From Herbaspirillum sp. (GTDB lineage: Bacteria; Pseudomonadota; Gammaproteobacteria; Burkholderiales; Burkholderiaceae_D): a stretch of 64,000 nucleotides of DNA. The stretch lies in assembly GCF_017744395.1 (NCBI RefSeq), contig NZ_JAGIBI010000007.1:62001-126000 (forward strand), read 5' to 3'. Below the pieces are notes generated by a model. The model did not search any database. It had not been told where the DNA came from and worked only from the letters and a program-made list of their open reading frames with translations. A program made the position numbers and the translations under genes. Below are positions 53,394 through 63,745 of the stretch, in pieces (the first letter of the stretch is position 1; every line of letters begins with the position of its first letter).

Positions 53394-54878
53394 ATGAAGC
53401 CAATCTGGATTGTTGACGACGACGAATCGATACGCTGGGTACTCGAAAAGGCGCTGGCCCGTGAAAACCTGGCCACGCAAAGTTTTTCCAGCGCACGCGA
53501 CGCCATCCAGGCCCTCGATAGCAGCACGCCGCAGGTGCTGGTGTCGGACATCCGCATGCCGGGCGCGTCCGGCCTCGAATTGCTGCAGACCGTCAAGGCC
53601 CGGCACCCCGGCATCCCGGTCATCATCATCACCGCCTTCTCCGACCTCGATTCGGCCGTCTCGGCATTCCAGGGCGGCGCCTTCGAATACCTGGCCAAGC
53701 CGTTCGATGTCGACAAGGCGGTCGAACTGATCCGCCGCGCGCTCGAAGAGAGCCTGCGCGAAACCGATGTCGAGCAGTCAGCCGCGCAGACGCCGGAAAT
53801 CCTCGGCCAGGCGCCGGCCATGCAGGACGTGTTCCGCGCCATCGGCCGCCTGTCGCAATCCAACGTGACGGTGCTGATCACCGGCGAATCCGGTTCCGGC
53901 AAGGAGCTGGTGGCGCGCGCGTTGCACAAGCACAGTCCGCGCGCTAGCCAGCCCTTCGTCGCGCTCAACACCGCGGCCATCCCCAAGGACTTGCTGGAAT
54001 CCGAACTGTTCGGCCACGAGCGCGGCGCCTTCACCGGCGCGCAGGCGATGCGCCGCGGCCGCTTCGAGCAGGCCGAGGGCGGCACGCTGTTCCTCGACGA
54101 AATCGGCGACATGCCGCTGGACCTGCAGACGCGCCTGTTGCGCGTGCTGTCGGACGGGCATTTCTACCGCGTCGGCGGCCACCAGTCCCTGAAGGCCAAT
54201 GTGCGCGTGATCGCGGCGACCCACCAGAACCTGGAGCAGCGCGTGCGCGAAGGCTTGTTCCGGGAAGACCTGTACCACCGCCTGAACGTGATCCGCCTGC
54301 GCCTGCCCAGCCTGCGCGAGCGCAGCGAGGACATCCCCATCCTGGCGCGCCACTTCCTGGCGCAAAGCGCGCGCCAGCTGGGCGTGGAAGCCAAGCGCCT
54401 GTCGCCGCAGGCGATGCAGTTCCTGTCGAAGCTGGAGTTCGCCGGCAACGTGCGCCAGCTGGAAAACCTGTGCAACTGGATCACCGTGATGGCGCCCGGC
54501 CAGACGGTCGAGGTCAAGGACTTGCCGCAAGACCTGGTGGAAGAGCGCACGCACGCGCCGCAGCCGCTGTCGGCCGCGGCTTCGCCGGCCATGTCGGCGC
54601 CGGCCGCCGGCGATGCAGCCTATGCGGCGGCGCCCGAGCCCGCCGGCCATGCCAACTGGGTTGCGCTGCTGGAAGCCGAGGCCGCGCAGATGCTGGCGCA
54701 GCAACAGCCGGAAGTGATGGATATCCTGGGCCGCCAGTTCGAGGCGGCGCTGATCAGGATCGCCTTGAAGCATACGCATGGCCGCAAGAACGATGCGGCG
54801 GTGCGCCTGGGGATCGGCCGCAACACCATCACGCGCAAGATCCAGGAGCTGGGTATCGGCGGCGCCGAGGACGACTGA
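53394..54878 (+). CDS. ntrC: Nitrogen regulation response regulator NtrC
   Basis: 494 residues. REC with Asp52 ([11 protein letters not shown]), AAA+ sigma-54 activator domain with [30 protein letters not shown] (GAFTGA loop contacting sigma-54), [25 protein letters not shown], and C-terminal Fis helix-turn-helix [21 protein letters not shown]. An Ala/Pro-rich linker of about 55 residues (405-460) is longer than in enterics. Activates glnA and other nitrogen genes. Confidence 0.98.
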   Translation: MKPIWIVDDDESIRWVLEKALARENLATQSFSSARDAIQALDSSTPQVLVSDIRMPGASGLELLQTVKARHPGIPVIIITAFSDLDSAVSAFQGGAFEYLAKPFDVDKAVELIRRALEESLRETDVEQSAAQTPEILGQAPAMQDVFRAIGRLSQSNVTVLITGESGSGKELVARALHKHSPRASQPFVALNTAAIPKDLLESELFGHERGAFTGAQAMRRGRFEQAEGGTLFLDEIGDMPLDLQTRLLRVLSDGHFYRVGGHQSLKANVRVIAATHQNLEQRVREGLFREDLYHRLNVIRLRLPSLRERSEDIPILARHFLAQSARQLGVEAKRLSPQAMQFLSKLEFAGNVRQLENLCNWITVMAPGQTVEVKDLPQDLVEERTHAPQPLSAAASPAMSAPAAGDAAYAAAPEPAGHANWVALLEAEAAQMLAQQQPEVMDILGRQFEAALIRIALKHTHGRKNDAAVRLGIGRNTITRKIQELGIGGAEDD

Positions 54879-54914
54879 GCGCCTGGCCGCCGGAACAAAC
54901 GGCAGGCACAAAGA

Positions 54915-54950
54915 CAAATGGCCCGGATCGCATGCGATCCGGGCCATTTG
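54915..54950. terminator. 36-bp perfect palindrome, bidirectional terminator
   Basis: CAAATGGCCCGGATCGCA (54915-54932) followed with no spacer by its exact complement (54933-54950). Sits between ntrC and the convergent MFS gene. A-T flanks supply short A/T tails; as DNA it could also form a cruciform. Confidence 0.8.
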
Positions 54951-54974
54951 CATTGGGGCTCTGTTGCGCGAGGT

Positions 54975-56258
54975 TTAGCGCAGGCGCAGCACCACACGCG
55001 CCGACAGGCTGGCCAGGAGGCTCAGCGCGGCGCCGAAGATGACGAAGTAGCTCACCGACAGCTTGTTGCCGGTGAAGTCGATCAGCCAGGTGATGATCAG
55101 GCCGGCGAAACCGCCGAAGATGGTGACGGCGATGTTATAAGCCAGCGACATGCCGGTGCCGCGGGTCTTGACCGGGAAGATGTCGGCCAAGAGCGCCGGC
55201 ATCGCGGCGAAGTACATGGTCATCAGCACGCCGATCACGGTTTGCAGCAACAGCAGTTGCAGGAAGCCCGGGGAATTGGTCAGGAACACGAACATCGGGT
55301 AGGTCAGCACGATGTACAGCGCGCTGCTGGCAATCATGAACGGGGTGCGGCCGAACTTGTCCGACCAGGTGCCCACCAGCGGCGAGCCGACCGCCATGAT
55401 CAGGCCGGCCACCGACATGGCGGCGAACGAGGACCAGGCCGGCAGGCCGAGCTGCTTGACCGCGTAGGTCGGGATGTACAGCGACAGGTAGACCGAGACG
55501 GTAGCCATGATCACGCTGCCGGCGCCGATCAGCAGGCGCAGTTTCTGGCTGGTGAAGGTGTCGCGCAGCGGGGAATCGGTCTTCTCGCTGGCATCCTTGA
55601 ATTCAGGCGATTCGTCCAGGTGGCGGCGGATATAGACGCCGGCCGGGGCGATCAGCAGGCCGAACACGAACGGTACGCGCCAGCCCCAGGAAGCCAGTTG
55701 TTCCGGCGTCAGCATGTTGTTGAGCACGGCGCCGAAGATCGCCGCCAGCAGCAGGCTCACGCCTTGGCTGGCGACCTGCCAGCTGGAGAAGAAGCCGCGG
55801 CGGTGCGGCGCGTGTTCGACCAGGAAGGCGGTCGAGCTGCCGAATTCGCCGCCGGCCGAGAAACCCTGGATCATCTTGCCCAGCGCGATGCCGGCCGGGG
55901 CCAGCAGGCCGATGCTTTCATAGTTGGGCATGAACGCGATCAGCGCGGTACCCAGCGTCATGAGCATGATCGACAGCATCAGCGCCGACTTGCGGCCGAC
56001 GCGGTCGGAGTAGGCGCCCAGCACCACCGCGCCCAGCGGGCGCATGAAGAAGGAGACGCCGAAGGTGCCGAAGGTCAGCAGCAGCGAGACGGTCTCATTC
56101 CCGGTCGGGAAGAACTGCTTGGCGATGACGACCGCGAAGGCGCCGTAGATCAGGATGTCGAACCATTCCAGCGCATTGCCGATGGACGATGAAACGATGG
56201 CGCGCCGGGCTTGCGGATGCGTGTATCCGGCTGCCGGTGCGGCAGTGGTGCTGGTCAT
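54975..56258 (-). CDS. MFS transporter, metabolite:H+ symporter (MHS) family
   Basis: 427 residues, twelve helices. MHS features: SIGNALEWFDILIYGAFAVV in helix 1, FFMRPLGAVVLGAYSDRVGRKSAL in helix 2-3, GEFGSSTAFLVEHAPHRRGF in helix 4-5, and the late LPALLADIFPVKTRGTGMSLAYN. Substrates of the family include citrate, alpha-ketoglutarate, proline/betaine and related acids. It lies downstream of prpR on the same strand, so uptake of a propionate-linked or tricarboxylate acid is plausible but not shown. GGGAGAACCC precedes ATG 56258. Confidence 0.88.
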   Translation of the reverse strand: MTSTTAAPAAGYTHPQARRAIVSSSIGNALEWFDILIYGAFAVVIAKQFFPTGNETVSLLLTFGTFGVSFFMRPLGAVVLGAYSDRVGRKSALMLSIMLMTLGTALIAFMPNYESIGLLAPAGIALGKMIQGFSAGGEFGSSTAFLVEHAPHRRGFFSSWQVASQGVSLLLAAIFGAVLNNMLTPEQLASWGWRVPFVFGLLIAPAGVYIRRHLDESPEFKDASEKTDSPLRDTFTSQKLRLLIGAGSVIMATVSVYLSLYIPTYAVKQLGLPAWSSFAAMSVAGLIMAVGSPLVGTWSDKFGRTPFMIASSALYIVLTYPMFVFLTNSPGFLQLLLLQTVIGVLMTMYFAAMPALLADIFPVKTRGTGMSLAYNIAVTIFGGFAGLIITWLIDFTGNKLSVSYFVIFGAALSLLASLSARVVLRLR

Positions 56259-56446
56259 GGGTTCTCCCTTTTTTGAGTGACGCTGGCTGCGTGTGGATGA
56301 TGGCAGTGGGCTGCCGCTTGGTATAGCGGCTGAGAATAGGTTGCGGGCGGAGGCGCTGTCAAGACGCAGTGTATGCCTATTATCAGGCCGCAGGAAACGG
56401 GCGGAAAATGGGCTGTGAAAATAGGCGGTGAATCACGTCCGGCGCG

Positions 56447-58084
56447 TCATTGCGCGCCGGCTTCCTTCAGTTTGCGCCACAGCGTGGTGCGGCTGATGCC
56501 GAGCTGGCGCGCCGCCGCCGCGCGGTTGCCGCGGCAGAGCTGCAGGACCGCCAGGATGTCCTGCGCATCGGGCAGGGGTGCCGGTTCGGATTGCGGTATC
56601 GCCGGCGGCGCGCCGGCCGTGCCGATTTCCGGGGCGATGCCTTGTATCAGCGCCGGGGTCAGCGCCTGCAGCGGTTCGGCCGCGAGGAACAGCGCCAGCC
56701 GTTCCATCATGTTGCGCAGCTCGCGCACATTGCCCGGCCAGGCGTAGGCGGCCAGCAGCGGCGCGCAGTGCGCGATTTCGGCATGCAGGTTGGCATGCGG
56801 GCGCACGTCTAGCGCCGCCAGCGCGTGCTTGAGGTGCCATTCGGCCAGGTTCAGGATATCTTCGCGGCGTTCGCGCAGCGGCGGCAGTTGCAGGCGCAGC
56901 ACGCCCAGCCGGTAATACAGGTCGGCGCGGAAACGTCCTTCGCGCACGCGCGCATCGAGGTCGCAATGGGTGGCGCTGATGATGCGCACGTTCACCGGAA
57001 TGGGCCGCGTGCCGCCCACGCGCACCACCTCGCGTTCTTCCAGCACACGCAGCAGGCGCGTTTGCAGCGGCAGCGGCATCTCGCCGATCTCGTCCAGGAA
57101 CAGCGTGCCGCGATGGGCCGCTTCGAACAGGCCGGCGCGTCCGCCGCGGCGCGAGCCGGTGAAGGCGCCTTCCTCGTAGCCGAACAGTTCGGATTCCAGC
57201 AGCGACTCGGCCAGCGCGCCGCAGTTGACCGCCACGAAGGGATGCGCGACCTGCACCTTGCCCTGCATCAGCGGATGGGCGCGATGGATCGCCTGCGCCG
57301 CCAGTTCCTTGCCGGTGCCGGTTTCGCCCTGGATCAGCACGGTGGCCGGGGAGCGTGCGAACAGCGTGATCGAATGGCGTACCGCTTCCATCGCCGGCGA
57401 CTCGCCGCGCAGGTCGTTGAGGTGGTGGCGTGCGCGCAGCGTGTCGGCCACCGGCAGGCTGCGCCCGCGGGTGGACTCCAACTGGGTCAGGCGCGCCAGT
57501 TCCAGCGCATCCTCGAAGGCCTGGCGCACCGAGGCAGAGGAATAGATGAAGACGCCTTGCAGGCCCGCTTCCTCGGCCAGGTCGGTGATCAGGCCGGCGC
57601 CCACGATCGCCTCGATGCCGGCGGCCTTGAGGTCGTTGACCTGGGCGCGCGCGTCTTCTTCGGTGGCGTAGGTGCGCTGCACGATGTCCAGGCCGAACAT
57701 CTGCTGGAACTCGGCCAATGCCGGCACGGTTTCCTGGTAGGTGACCAGGCCGATGCGCGGGGTCAGCTTGCGGGCGCGGGCCAGCGCCTGCATCACGTCG
57801 AAACCGCTGGCGCGGGCCACGATCACCGGCACCGGCAGGCGGCTTTTGAGATAGGCGCCATTGGAGCCGGCCGAGATCACCACATCGCAGCGCTCGGTCG
57901 CCAGCCGTTCGCGGATATGGCGCACCGCATCGTCGAAACCGAGCTGGATCGGCTCGATATCGGCCAGGTCGTCGAATTCCAGCGTGATGTCGCGGAACAG
58001 CTCGGACAGGCGCGAAACCGATACCGTCCAGACGACGGGTTTGTCGGCCGGGCGGTCGGCATCGCGGTAGGCGGGGCGTTTCAT
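56447..58084 (-). CDS. prpR: Propionate catabolism activator PrpR
   Basis: 545 residues from ATG 58084; ATG 58123 would extend by 13 residues into the operator palindrome. N-terminal PrpR_N domain ([38 protein letters not shown]), AAA+ domain [32 protein letters not shown] with intact GAFTGS loop, [11 protein letters not shown], and C-terminal Fis [24 protein letters not shown]. Sensing 2-methylcitrate, it drives the sigma-54 promoter of prpBC. Divergent from prpB. No good ribosome site is seen at either start. Confidence 0.94.
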   Translation of the reverse strand: MKRPAYRDADRPADKPVVWTVSVSRLSELFRDITLEFDDLADIEPIQLGFDDAVRHIRERLATERCDVVISAGSNGAYLKSRLPVPVIVARASGFDVMQALARARKLTPRIGLVTYQETVPALAEFQQMFGLDIVQRTYATEEDARAQVNDLKAAGIEAIVGAGLITDLAEEAGLQGVFIYSSASVRQAFEDALELARLTQLESTRGRSLPVADTLRARHHLNDLRGESPAMEAVRHSITLFARSPATVLIQGETGTGKELAAQAIHRAHPLMQGKVQVAHPFVAVNCGALAESLLESELFGYEEGAFTGSRRGGRAGLFEAAHRGTLFLDEIGEMPLPLQTRLLRVLEEREVVRVGGTRPIPVNVRIISATHCDLDARVREGRFRADLYYRLGVLRLQLPPLRERREDILNLAEWHLKHALAALDVRPHANLHAEIAHCAPLLAAYAWPGNVRELRNMMERLALFLAAEPLQALTPALIQGIAPEIGTAGAPPAIPQSEPAPLPDAQDILAVLQLCRGNRAAAARQLGISRTTLWRKLKEAGAQ

Positions 58085-58108
58085 CGTAAAGAGTGGTGTT
58101 TCAAGATG

Positions 58109-58144
58109 TGTTTCATGAAACATGAATGTAACACATATGAAACA
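58109..58144. promoter_or_regulatory. Candidate PrpR operator palindromes
   Basis: TGTTTCATGAAACA (58109-58122, perfect) and TGTAACACATATGAAACA (58127-58144, imperfect), 150-180 bp upstream of the prpB -24/-12 promoter, the right distance for enhancer sites, and next to the prpR start for autoregulation. Confidence 0.65.
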
Positions 58145-58291
58145 TCTGCATCGTTTGGGCGAAGGCTGATGAAACGGGGAGCTGTCGTATTGCCACTATG
58201 GCCGGGGCTTGCCTAAGTGATTGATTTTTCTTCATTTGGTACGAGGGGAGGGGCGCGGCCGGCGAGAAGATTCGCGTTCCGGCCGGGAGGG

Positions 58292-58307
58292 TGGCACGGG
58301 CGTTGCA
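58292..58307 (+). promoter_or_regulatory. Sigma-54 promoter of prpBC
   Basis: TGGCACGGGCGTTGCA matches TGGCACG-N4-TTGCW at every position. It starts 112 bp before prpB. Confidence 0.93.
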
Positions 58308-58403
58308 ATACGGTCTGCCAGTTTGTCCGCTGAAACGCCGCCGCTGTTGTCGTGACCAGCCCCGGCCCCCAGCGTATCCAGCAACCCACTCAGAAGGTGT
58401 CAC

Positions 58404-59294
58404 ATGGCTATCCATTCCGCAGGCGCGGCATTCCGCAAGGCAGTCCAGGAAGAATCCCCGTTGCAGGTCATCGGCGCGATCAACGCCAACCACGCACTGC
58501 TGGCCAAGCGCGCCGGCTTTCGTGCGATCTATCTGTCCGGCGGCGGCGTCGCGGCCGGCTCGCTGGGCTTGCCCGACCTGGGCATCTCCAACCTTGACGA
58601 CGTGCTGACCGACGTGCGCCGCATCACCGACGTCTGCGACCTGCCGTTGCTGGTGGATATCGACACCGGCTTCGGCGCCTCGGCCTTCAACGTGGCGCGC
58701 ACCGTGAAGTCGATGATCAAGTTCGGCGCTGCCGCCGTGCACATCGAAGACCAGGTCGGCGCCAAGCGCTGCGGCCACCGCCCGGGCAAGGAAATCGTTA
58801 GCAAGCAGGAGATGGTCGACCGCATCAAGGCCGCGGTGGATGCCCGTACCGACGACAATTTCGTGATCATGGCGCGCACCGATGCGCTGGCTGTTGAAGG
58901 CCTGGATGCCGCCATCGAGCGCGCGGTGGCCTGCGTCGAAGCCGGCGCCGACATGATCTTCCCGGAAGCCATCACCGACCTGCAGATGTACAAGCAGTTC
59001 GCCAACGCGGTGAAGGTGCCGATCCTGGCCAACATCACCGAGTTCGGTTCGACCCCGCTGTTCACGGTGGACGAATTGAAGAGCGCGGATGTGGGCATCG
59101 TGCTGTACCCGCTGTCGGCGTTCCGCGCCATGAACAAGGCGGCCGAGAACGTCTACAACGCGGTCCGCCGCGACGGCACGCAAAAGAACGTGGTCGACAC
59201 CATGCAGACGCGCATGGAGCTCTACGACCGCATCGACTACCACGCCTACGAGAACAAGCTGGATGCCTTGTTTGCGCAGCAGAAAAATAAGTAA
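58404..59294 (+). CDS. prpB: 2-Methylisocitrate lyase
   Basis: 296 residues, isocitrate-lyase superfamily. Catalytic Cys123 in [26 protein letters not shown], the metal motif VDIDTGFG and VHIEDQ. Cleaves 2-methylisocitrate to pyruvate and succinate, the last step of the methylcitrate cycle. First gene after the sigma-54 promoter; prpC follows 33 bp later. Confidence 0.97.
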   Translation: MAIHSAGAAFRKAVQEESPLQVIGAINANHALLAKRAGFRAIYLSGGGVAAGSLGLPDLGISNLDDVLTDVRRITDVCDLPLLVDIDTGFGASAFNVARTVKSMIKFGAAAVHIEDQVGAKRCGHRPGKEIVSKQEMVDRIKAAVDARTDDNFVIMARTDALAVEGLDAAIERAVACVEAGADMIFPEAITDLQMYKQFANAVKVPILANITEFGSTPLFTVDELKSADVGIVLYPLSAFRAMNKAAENVYNAVRRDGTQKNVVDTMQTRMELYDRIDYHAYENKLDALFAQQKNK

Positions 59295-59327
59295 GACCAA
59301 AACTACCGACACCTTGAGGAGAACACG

Positions 59328-60482
59328 ATGAGCGAACAACAGGCAGCAGGCTTCAAGCCCAAGAAATCCGTGGCGCTGTCCGGCGTGGCCGCCGGCAACA
59401 CCGCGCTGTGCACCGTCGGCAAGACCGGCAACGACCTGCACTACCGCGGCTACGACATCCTGGATGTGGCCGATAGCTGCGAATTCGAAGAGATCGCCCA
59501 CCTGCTGGTGCACGGCAAGCTGCCGACCGCGGCCGAACTGCGCGCCTACAAGGCCAAGCTCAAGGCGCTGCGCGGCCTGCCGGCCAATGTGAAGGCGGCG
59601 CTGGAATGGCTGCCGGCGGCCTCGCACCCGATGGATGTGATGCGCACCGGCGTCTCCGCGCTGGGCTGTGTGCTGCCGGAGAAGGACGACCACAACATGC
59701 CCGGCGCGCGCGACATCGCCGACCGCCTGATGGCGTCGCTGGGTTCGATGCTGCTGTACTGGTACCACTACAGCCACAACGGCAACCGCATCGAAGTCGA
59801 GACCGACGACGACTCCATCGGCGCCCATTTCCTGCACCTGCTGCATGGCGAAAAGCCGTCCGAGCAGTGGGAAAAGGCGATGCACACTTCGCTGATCCTG
59901 TACGCGGAGCATGAATTCAACGCCTCCACCTTCACCGGCCGCGTGATCGCCGGCACCGGTTCCGACATGTACTCGGCCATCACCGGCGCCATCGGCGCGC
60001 TGCGCGGCCCCAAGCACGGCGGCGCCAACGAGGTGGCGTTCGAGATCCAGAAGCGCTACGACAACCCGGACGAAGCCGAGGCCGACATCCGCCGCCGCGT
60101 CGAGAACAAGGAAGTGGTGATCGGTTTCGGCCACCCGGTCTACACCATCGCAGACCCGCGCAACAAGGTGATCAAGGAAGTGGCGCGCAAGCTGTCCAAG
60201 GACGCCGGCTCGACCAAGATGTTCGACATCGCCGAACGCCTGGAAACGGTGATGTGGGACATCAAGAAGATGTTCCCCAACCTGGACTGGTTCTCGGCCG
60301 TGTCCTACCACATGATGGGCGTGCCGACCGCGATGTTCACGCCGCTGTTCGTGATCGCCCGCACCTCGGGCTGGGCCGCGCACATCATCGAGCAGCGCGT
60401 GGACAACAAGATCATCCGCCCGTCGGCCAACTATGTCGGCCCGGAAGACCTGAAGTTCGTGCCGATCGCCAAGCGCAAGTAA
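59328..60482 (+). CDS. prpC: 2-Methylcitrate synthase
   Basis: 384 residues, type II citrate-synthase fold without the E. coli GltA N-terminal extension. Seen: [25 protein letters not shown], the catalytic [15 protein letters not shown] (His), [14 protein letters not shown] (His) and a late [22 protein letters not shown]. Condenses propionyl-CoA with oxaloacetate. Context with prpB/prpR assigns methylcitrate rather than citrate synthase. Confidence 0.96.
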   Translation: MSEQQAAGFKPKKSVALSGVAAGNTALCTVGKTGNDLHYRGYDILDVADSCEFEEIAHLLVHGKLPTAAELRAYKAKLKALRGLPANVKAALEWLPAASHPMDVMRTGVSALGCVLPEKDDHNMPGARDIADRLMASLGSMLLYWYHYSHNGNRIEVETDDDSIGAHFLHLLHGEKPSEQWEKAMHTSLILYAEHEFNASTFTGRVIAGTGSDMYSAITGAIGALRGPKHGGANEVAFEIQKRYDNPDEAEADIRRRVENKEVVIGFGHPVYTIADPRNKVIKEVARKLSKDAGSTKMFDIAERLETVMWDIKKMFPNLDWFSAVSYHMMGVPTAMFTPLFVIARTSGWAAHIIEQRVDNKIIRPSANYVGPEDLKFVPIAKRK

Positions 60483-60492
60483 GGAGGCGCCG

Positions 60493-60520
60493 CCGGCAGC
60501 TCATCCGTACGCTGCCGGCT
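60493..60520 (+). terminator. Hairpin after prpC
   Basis: GCCGGCAGC (60493-60501) and GCTGCCGGC (60512-60520), 9-bp perfect stem, no T-run. It may end the prpBC transcript. Confidence 0.5.
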
Positions 60521-60649
60521 GCTGTGGAGATGCGGAGATTTGTAACAAGAGATCGGAGAAGTACGAGCGAATTGCAATAAATTGCTAAGATGCGGTCGGA
60601 TCAGTTTTGCCCTCCTTGATCCGGATTCAATCATCTTTTGGATATCCCG

Positions 60650-61078
60650 ATGACCGCATTCAACGCTTCGCGCTTTTCCTCCGCCTTCAAGTTCTGTTCC
60701 GCATGCGCCGCCACGGCTGCGCTTGCCGCCTGTTCTTCGACACCCGTACCGGTGAGCGACACCAAGCCGGCGCTGTCCCAGATATCCAATGCGCCGGCCG
60801 CCGGCCGTCCGGCCTGGGCCACGCAACTGGTGACCGGCAACTTCAATTGCGAGCTGGGCAACAAGGTGGAGTTGCGCATGGACGGCCGCGCCACCGACGG
60901 CGCGACGCTGGTGTGGAAGGGCAATTCGTATACGATGACTCCGGTCGGCACGACGACCGGTGCGGTACGGCTGGAGAACAAGGGGGAAGGGCTGGTGTGG
61001 ATCCAGATCCCGGCCAAGTCGATGCTGCTCAATTCGAAGATCGGACAGCAGCTCGCCAACGGTTGCACGACCAGGTAG
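60650..61078 (+). CDS. Lipoprotein with MliC-like lysozyme inhibitor domain
   Basis: 142 residues from ATG 60650. Type II signal with lipobox LAAC (Cys about residue 27). The mature domain has FNCELGNKVELRMDG, TLVWKGNSYTMTPVGTTTGAVRLENKGEGLVWIQIP (quoted in parts: TLVWKGNSYTM, TTGAVRLENKGEGLVW) and LLNSKIGQQLANGC, which resembles MliC/PliC inhibitors of C-type lysozyme, with two Cys that may pair. Outer membrane-anchored. It lies between prpC and prpE but has no evident link to propionate. The family call is moderate. Confidence 0.6.
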   Translation: MTAFNASRFSSAFKFCSACAATAALAACSSTPVPVSDTKPALSQISNAPAAGRPAWATQLVTGNFNCELGNKVELRMDGRATDGATLVWKGNSYTMTPVGTTTGAVRLENKGEGLVWIQIPAKSMLLNSKIGQQLANGCTTR

Positions 61079-61254
61079 GTCCGCCGCCTGTTCGCGCATG
61101 CGTTGGGTCCGGCCTGGCGGATGCGCGCTTCTCCTCTCAGGGCGGCGCTCGCTGCCCGGCTTCTCCATATCTCCCGCAAATAACAAACAATGAATGCCGG
61201 CGGGCAGGGCAATTCATGTTCCAGATTCCAATTCGAAAGACATGAGGAGACGTC

Positions 61255-63141
61255 ATGCAATACGAGGAATTCTACAAGCAGTCCATCGAGCAGCCGGAAG
61301 CCTTCTGGGCCAAGGAAGCCGAGCGTATCCACTGGGACCAGCCGTTTTCCCGGACGCTGGATTACTCGCAGCCACCGTTTGCGCGCTGGTTCATCGGCGG
61401 CCGCACCAACCTCTGCCATAACGCGGTCGACCGCCATCTGCCGCAGCGCGCGCAGCAGCCGGCCCTGATCGCCGTTTCCACCGAGACCGGCAGCGAGCGC
61501 ACCTATACCTACGCCGAACTGCAGCAGGAGGTGATGGCCATGGCCGCGGCCATGCAGTCGCTGGGCGTGGCGCGCGGCGACCGGGTGCTGATCTACATGC
61601 CGATGATCGCCGAAGCGGTGTTCGCCATGCTGGCGTGCGCGCGCATCGGCGCCGTGCATTCGGTGGTGTTTGGCGGCTTCGCTTCCAACAGCCTGGCTTC
61701 GCGCATTGACGACGCCAAGCCGCGCCTGGTGGTGTCGGCCGACGCCGGTTCGCGCGGCGGCAAGGTGATCCCATACAAGGGCTTGCTCGATAAGGCGATC
61801 CGGCTGGCTTCGCACCGGCCGGCGCGCGTGCTGCTGGTCGACCGCGGCCTGGCGGAAATGCCGCGCACGCTGGAGCGCGACGTCGACTACGAGCCGCTGC
61901 GCGAGAAGTACCGGGAAACGCAGGTGCCGGTGACCTGGCTGGAATCGAACGAGACCAGCTACATCCTCTACACCTCCGGCACCACCGGCAAGCCCAAGGG
62001 CGTGCAGCGCGACGTCGGCGGCTACGCGGTGGCGCTGGCCTCCTCCATGCAGCACATCTTCTGCGGCCGGCCCGGGGAAACCTATTTCTGCACTTCCGAC
62101 ATCGGCTGGGTGGTGGGGCATTCCTACATCGTCTACGGCCCTCTGATCCACGGCATGGCGACCGTGCTTTACGAAGGCTTGCCGATCCGGCCCGATGCCG
62201 GCATCTGGTGGAGCATCGTCGAGAAGTACAAGGTCACGCGCATGTTCTCGGCGCCGACCGCCATTCGCGTGCTGAAGAAGCAGCCGCCGGAATGCATGAA
62301 GAAGTACGACACTTCCTCGCTCAAGGCGTTGTACCTGGCCGGCGAGCCGCTGGATGAAACCACCTCGAGCTGGATCAGCGGCGAACTGGGCGTGCCGGTG
62401 ATCGACAACTACTGGCAGACCGAGAGCGGCTGGCCCATCATCTCGATCGCCCGCGGCGTGGACGACAAGCCTACGCGCCTGGGCAGCCCGGGCGTGCCGA
62501 TGCCCGGCTACAAGATGTCCATCATCAACGAGGCCACCGGCCAGGCATGCGGCGCCAACGAGAAGGGCGTGGTGGTGATCGACGGTCCCTTGCCGCCGGG
62601 CTGCATGCAGACCGTGTACGGCGACGACCAGCGTTTCGTCAACACCTACTGGCGCAACTTCGCGCACGAGACCTACTCCACGTTCGACTGGGGCATCCGC
62701 GATGCGGACGGCTACTACTTCATCCTCGGGCGCACTGACGACGTCATCAACGTCGCCGGCCACCGGCTGGGCACGCGCGAGATCGAGGAAAGCATTTCCA
62801 GCCATCCGAACGTGTCAGAGGTGGCGGTGGTCGGCGTGGAAGACAAGCTCAAGGGGCAGGCGGCCTATGCCTTCGTCATCCTGAAGAATCCCGATGCCGC
62901 CGCCACGCCGCAGCAGAAGCAGGCGCTGGAGGCCGAGATCATGGGCGTGGTGGACAAGCAGATCGGCGCCGTCGGCCGGCCTTCGCGCGTGCTGTTCGTC
63001 GGGCTGCTGCCCAAGACGCGTTCGGGCAAGCTGCTGCGCCGGGCGATCCAGGCCATCTGCGAAGGACGCGACCCGGGCGACCTGCCCACCATCGAGGATC
63101 CGGCGGCGCTGGAGCAGGTGCAGGCGGCGTGGCGCGGTTAA
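61255..63141 (+). CDS. prpE: Propionyl-CoA synthetase
   Basis: 628 residues of the acyl-CoA synthetase (ACS) family, the PrpE size. Adenylate motifs YILYTSGTTGKPKGVQRD, the VFGGFASNSLASRIDDA stretch, DNYWQTESGWPI, GRTDDVINVAGHRLGTREIE and Lys592 in KTRSGKLLRR, the acetylation-controlled Lys. WQTESGW rather than the acetyl-CoA synthetase pattern favours propionate. Activates propionate to propionyl-CoA for PrpC. Its own leader (61079-61254) shows GAGGAG before ATG and no clear promoter. Confidence 0.95.
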   Translation: MQYEEFYKQSIEQPEAFWAKEAERIHWDQPFSRTLDYSQPPFARWFIGGRTNLCHNAVDRHLPQRAQQPALIAVSTETGSERTYTYAELQQEVMAMAAAMQSLGVARGDRVLIYMPMIAEAVFAMLACARIGAVHSVVFGGFASNSLASRIDDAKPRLVVSADAGSRGGKVIPYKGLLDKAIRLASHRPARVLLVDRGLAEMPRTLERDVDYEPLREKYRETQVPVTWLESNETSYILYTSGTTGKPKGVQRDVGGYAVALASSMQHIFCGRPGETYFCTSDIGWVVGHSYIVYGPLIHGMATVLYEGLPIRPDAGIWWSIVEKYKVTRMFSAPTAIRVLKKQPPECMKKYDTSSLKALYLAGEPLDETTSSWISGELGVPVIDNYWQTESGWPIISIARGVDDKPTRLGSPGVPMPGYKMSIINEATGQACGANEKGVVVIDGPLPPGCMQTVYGDDQRFVNTYWRNFAHETYSTFDWGIRDADGYYFILGRTDDVINVAGHRLGTREIEESISSHPNVSEVAVVGVEDKLKGQAAYAFVILKNPDAAATPQQKQALEAEIMGVVDKQIGAVGRPSRVLFVGLLPKTRSGKLLRRAIQAICEGRDPGDLPTIEDPAALEQVQAAWRG

Positions 63142-63238
63142 TGCGCCACGCTGGCGCGCGGCTGGTGCGGCGGGCGCGGCAGGCGGCTTTTGGTTAAACT
63201 GTACGCTTTGCCGCTTACCGGCCACGTCCCCGATTGCC

Positions 63239-63745
63239 ATGTCCGATCCCATCCGCCACGCCCTTGCTTCCGATGCCGCAGCCATCTGCGGCATCTACAA
63301 CCACTACGTCGAAAACACCACCATCAGCTTCGAGACCGAAGCGGTCGGCGTGGAGACCATGCAGGCGCGCATGGCCGAAGTGCAGGCGCAGTTCCCCTGG
63401 CTGGTGTTTGAAGAGGATGGCGTCGTGCTGGGCTACGCCTACGCCAGCAAGTGGAAGCCGCGCGCGGCATATCGCCATTCCGTCGAAGCCTCGGTCTACC
63501 TGCATCGGGATGCGGCCGGGCGCGGCGCCGGCAAGCGCCTGTATGCGCGCCTGTTCGAAATGTTGAAAGCGCAGGGCGTGCACCTGGTGATCGGCGGCAT
63601 TGCCCAGCCCAACGAGGCCAGCGTGGCCTTGCATGAGCGCATGGGTTTCGTGAAATGCGCGCATTTCAGCCAGGTCGGCCGCAAGTTCGACCGCTGGCTG
63701 GATGTCGGCTACTGGCAACTGAACCTGGAGGAGGCGAGCATATGA
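63239..63745 (+). CDS. GNAT acetyltransferase, phosphinothricin/methionine-sulfoximine type
   Basis: 168 residues from ATG 63239. GNAT fold with IRHALASDAAAICGIYNHYVENTTISFE at the start (the Pat/MnaT/YncA pattern), acetyl-CoA loop RDAAGRGAGKRLYARLF and HERMGFVKCAHFSQVG near the end. Acetylates amines of amino-acid analogues or related xenobiotics. Its last four bases overlap the next gene. Confidence 0.88.
   Translation: MSDPIRHALASDAAAICGIYNHYVENTTISFETEAVGVETMQARMAEVQAQFPWLVFEEDGVVLGYAYASKWKPRAAYRHSVEASVYLHRDAAGRGAGKRLYARLFEMLKAQGVHLVIGGIAQPNEASVALHERMGFVKCAHFSQVGRKFDRWLDVGYWQLNLEEASI

Noticed and set aside
56433-56966. Second minus-strand frame at the end of prpR
   Set aside because: Out-of-frame shadow of the PrpR C-terminal region; the AAA+ and Fis motifs are in the other frame without a frameshift.
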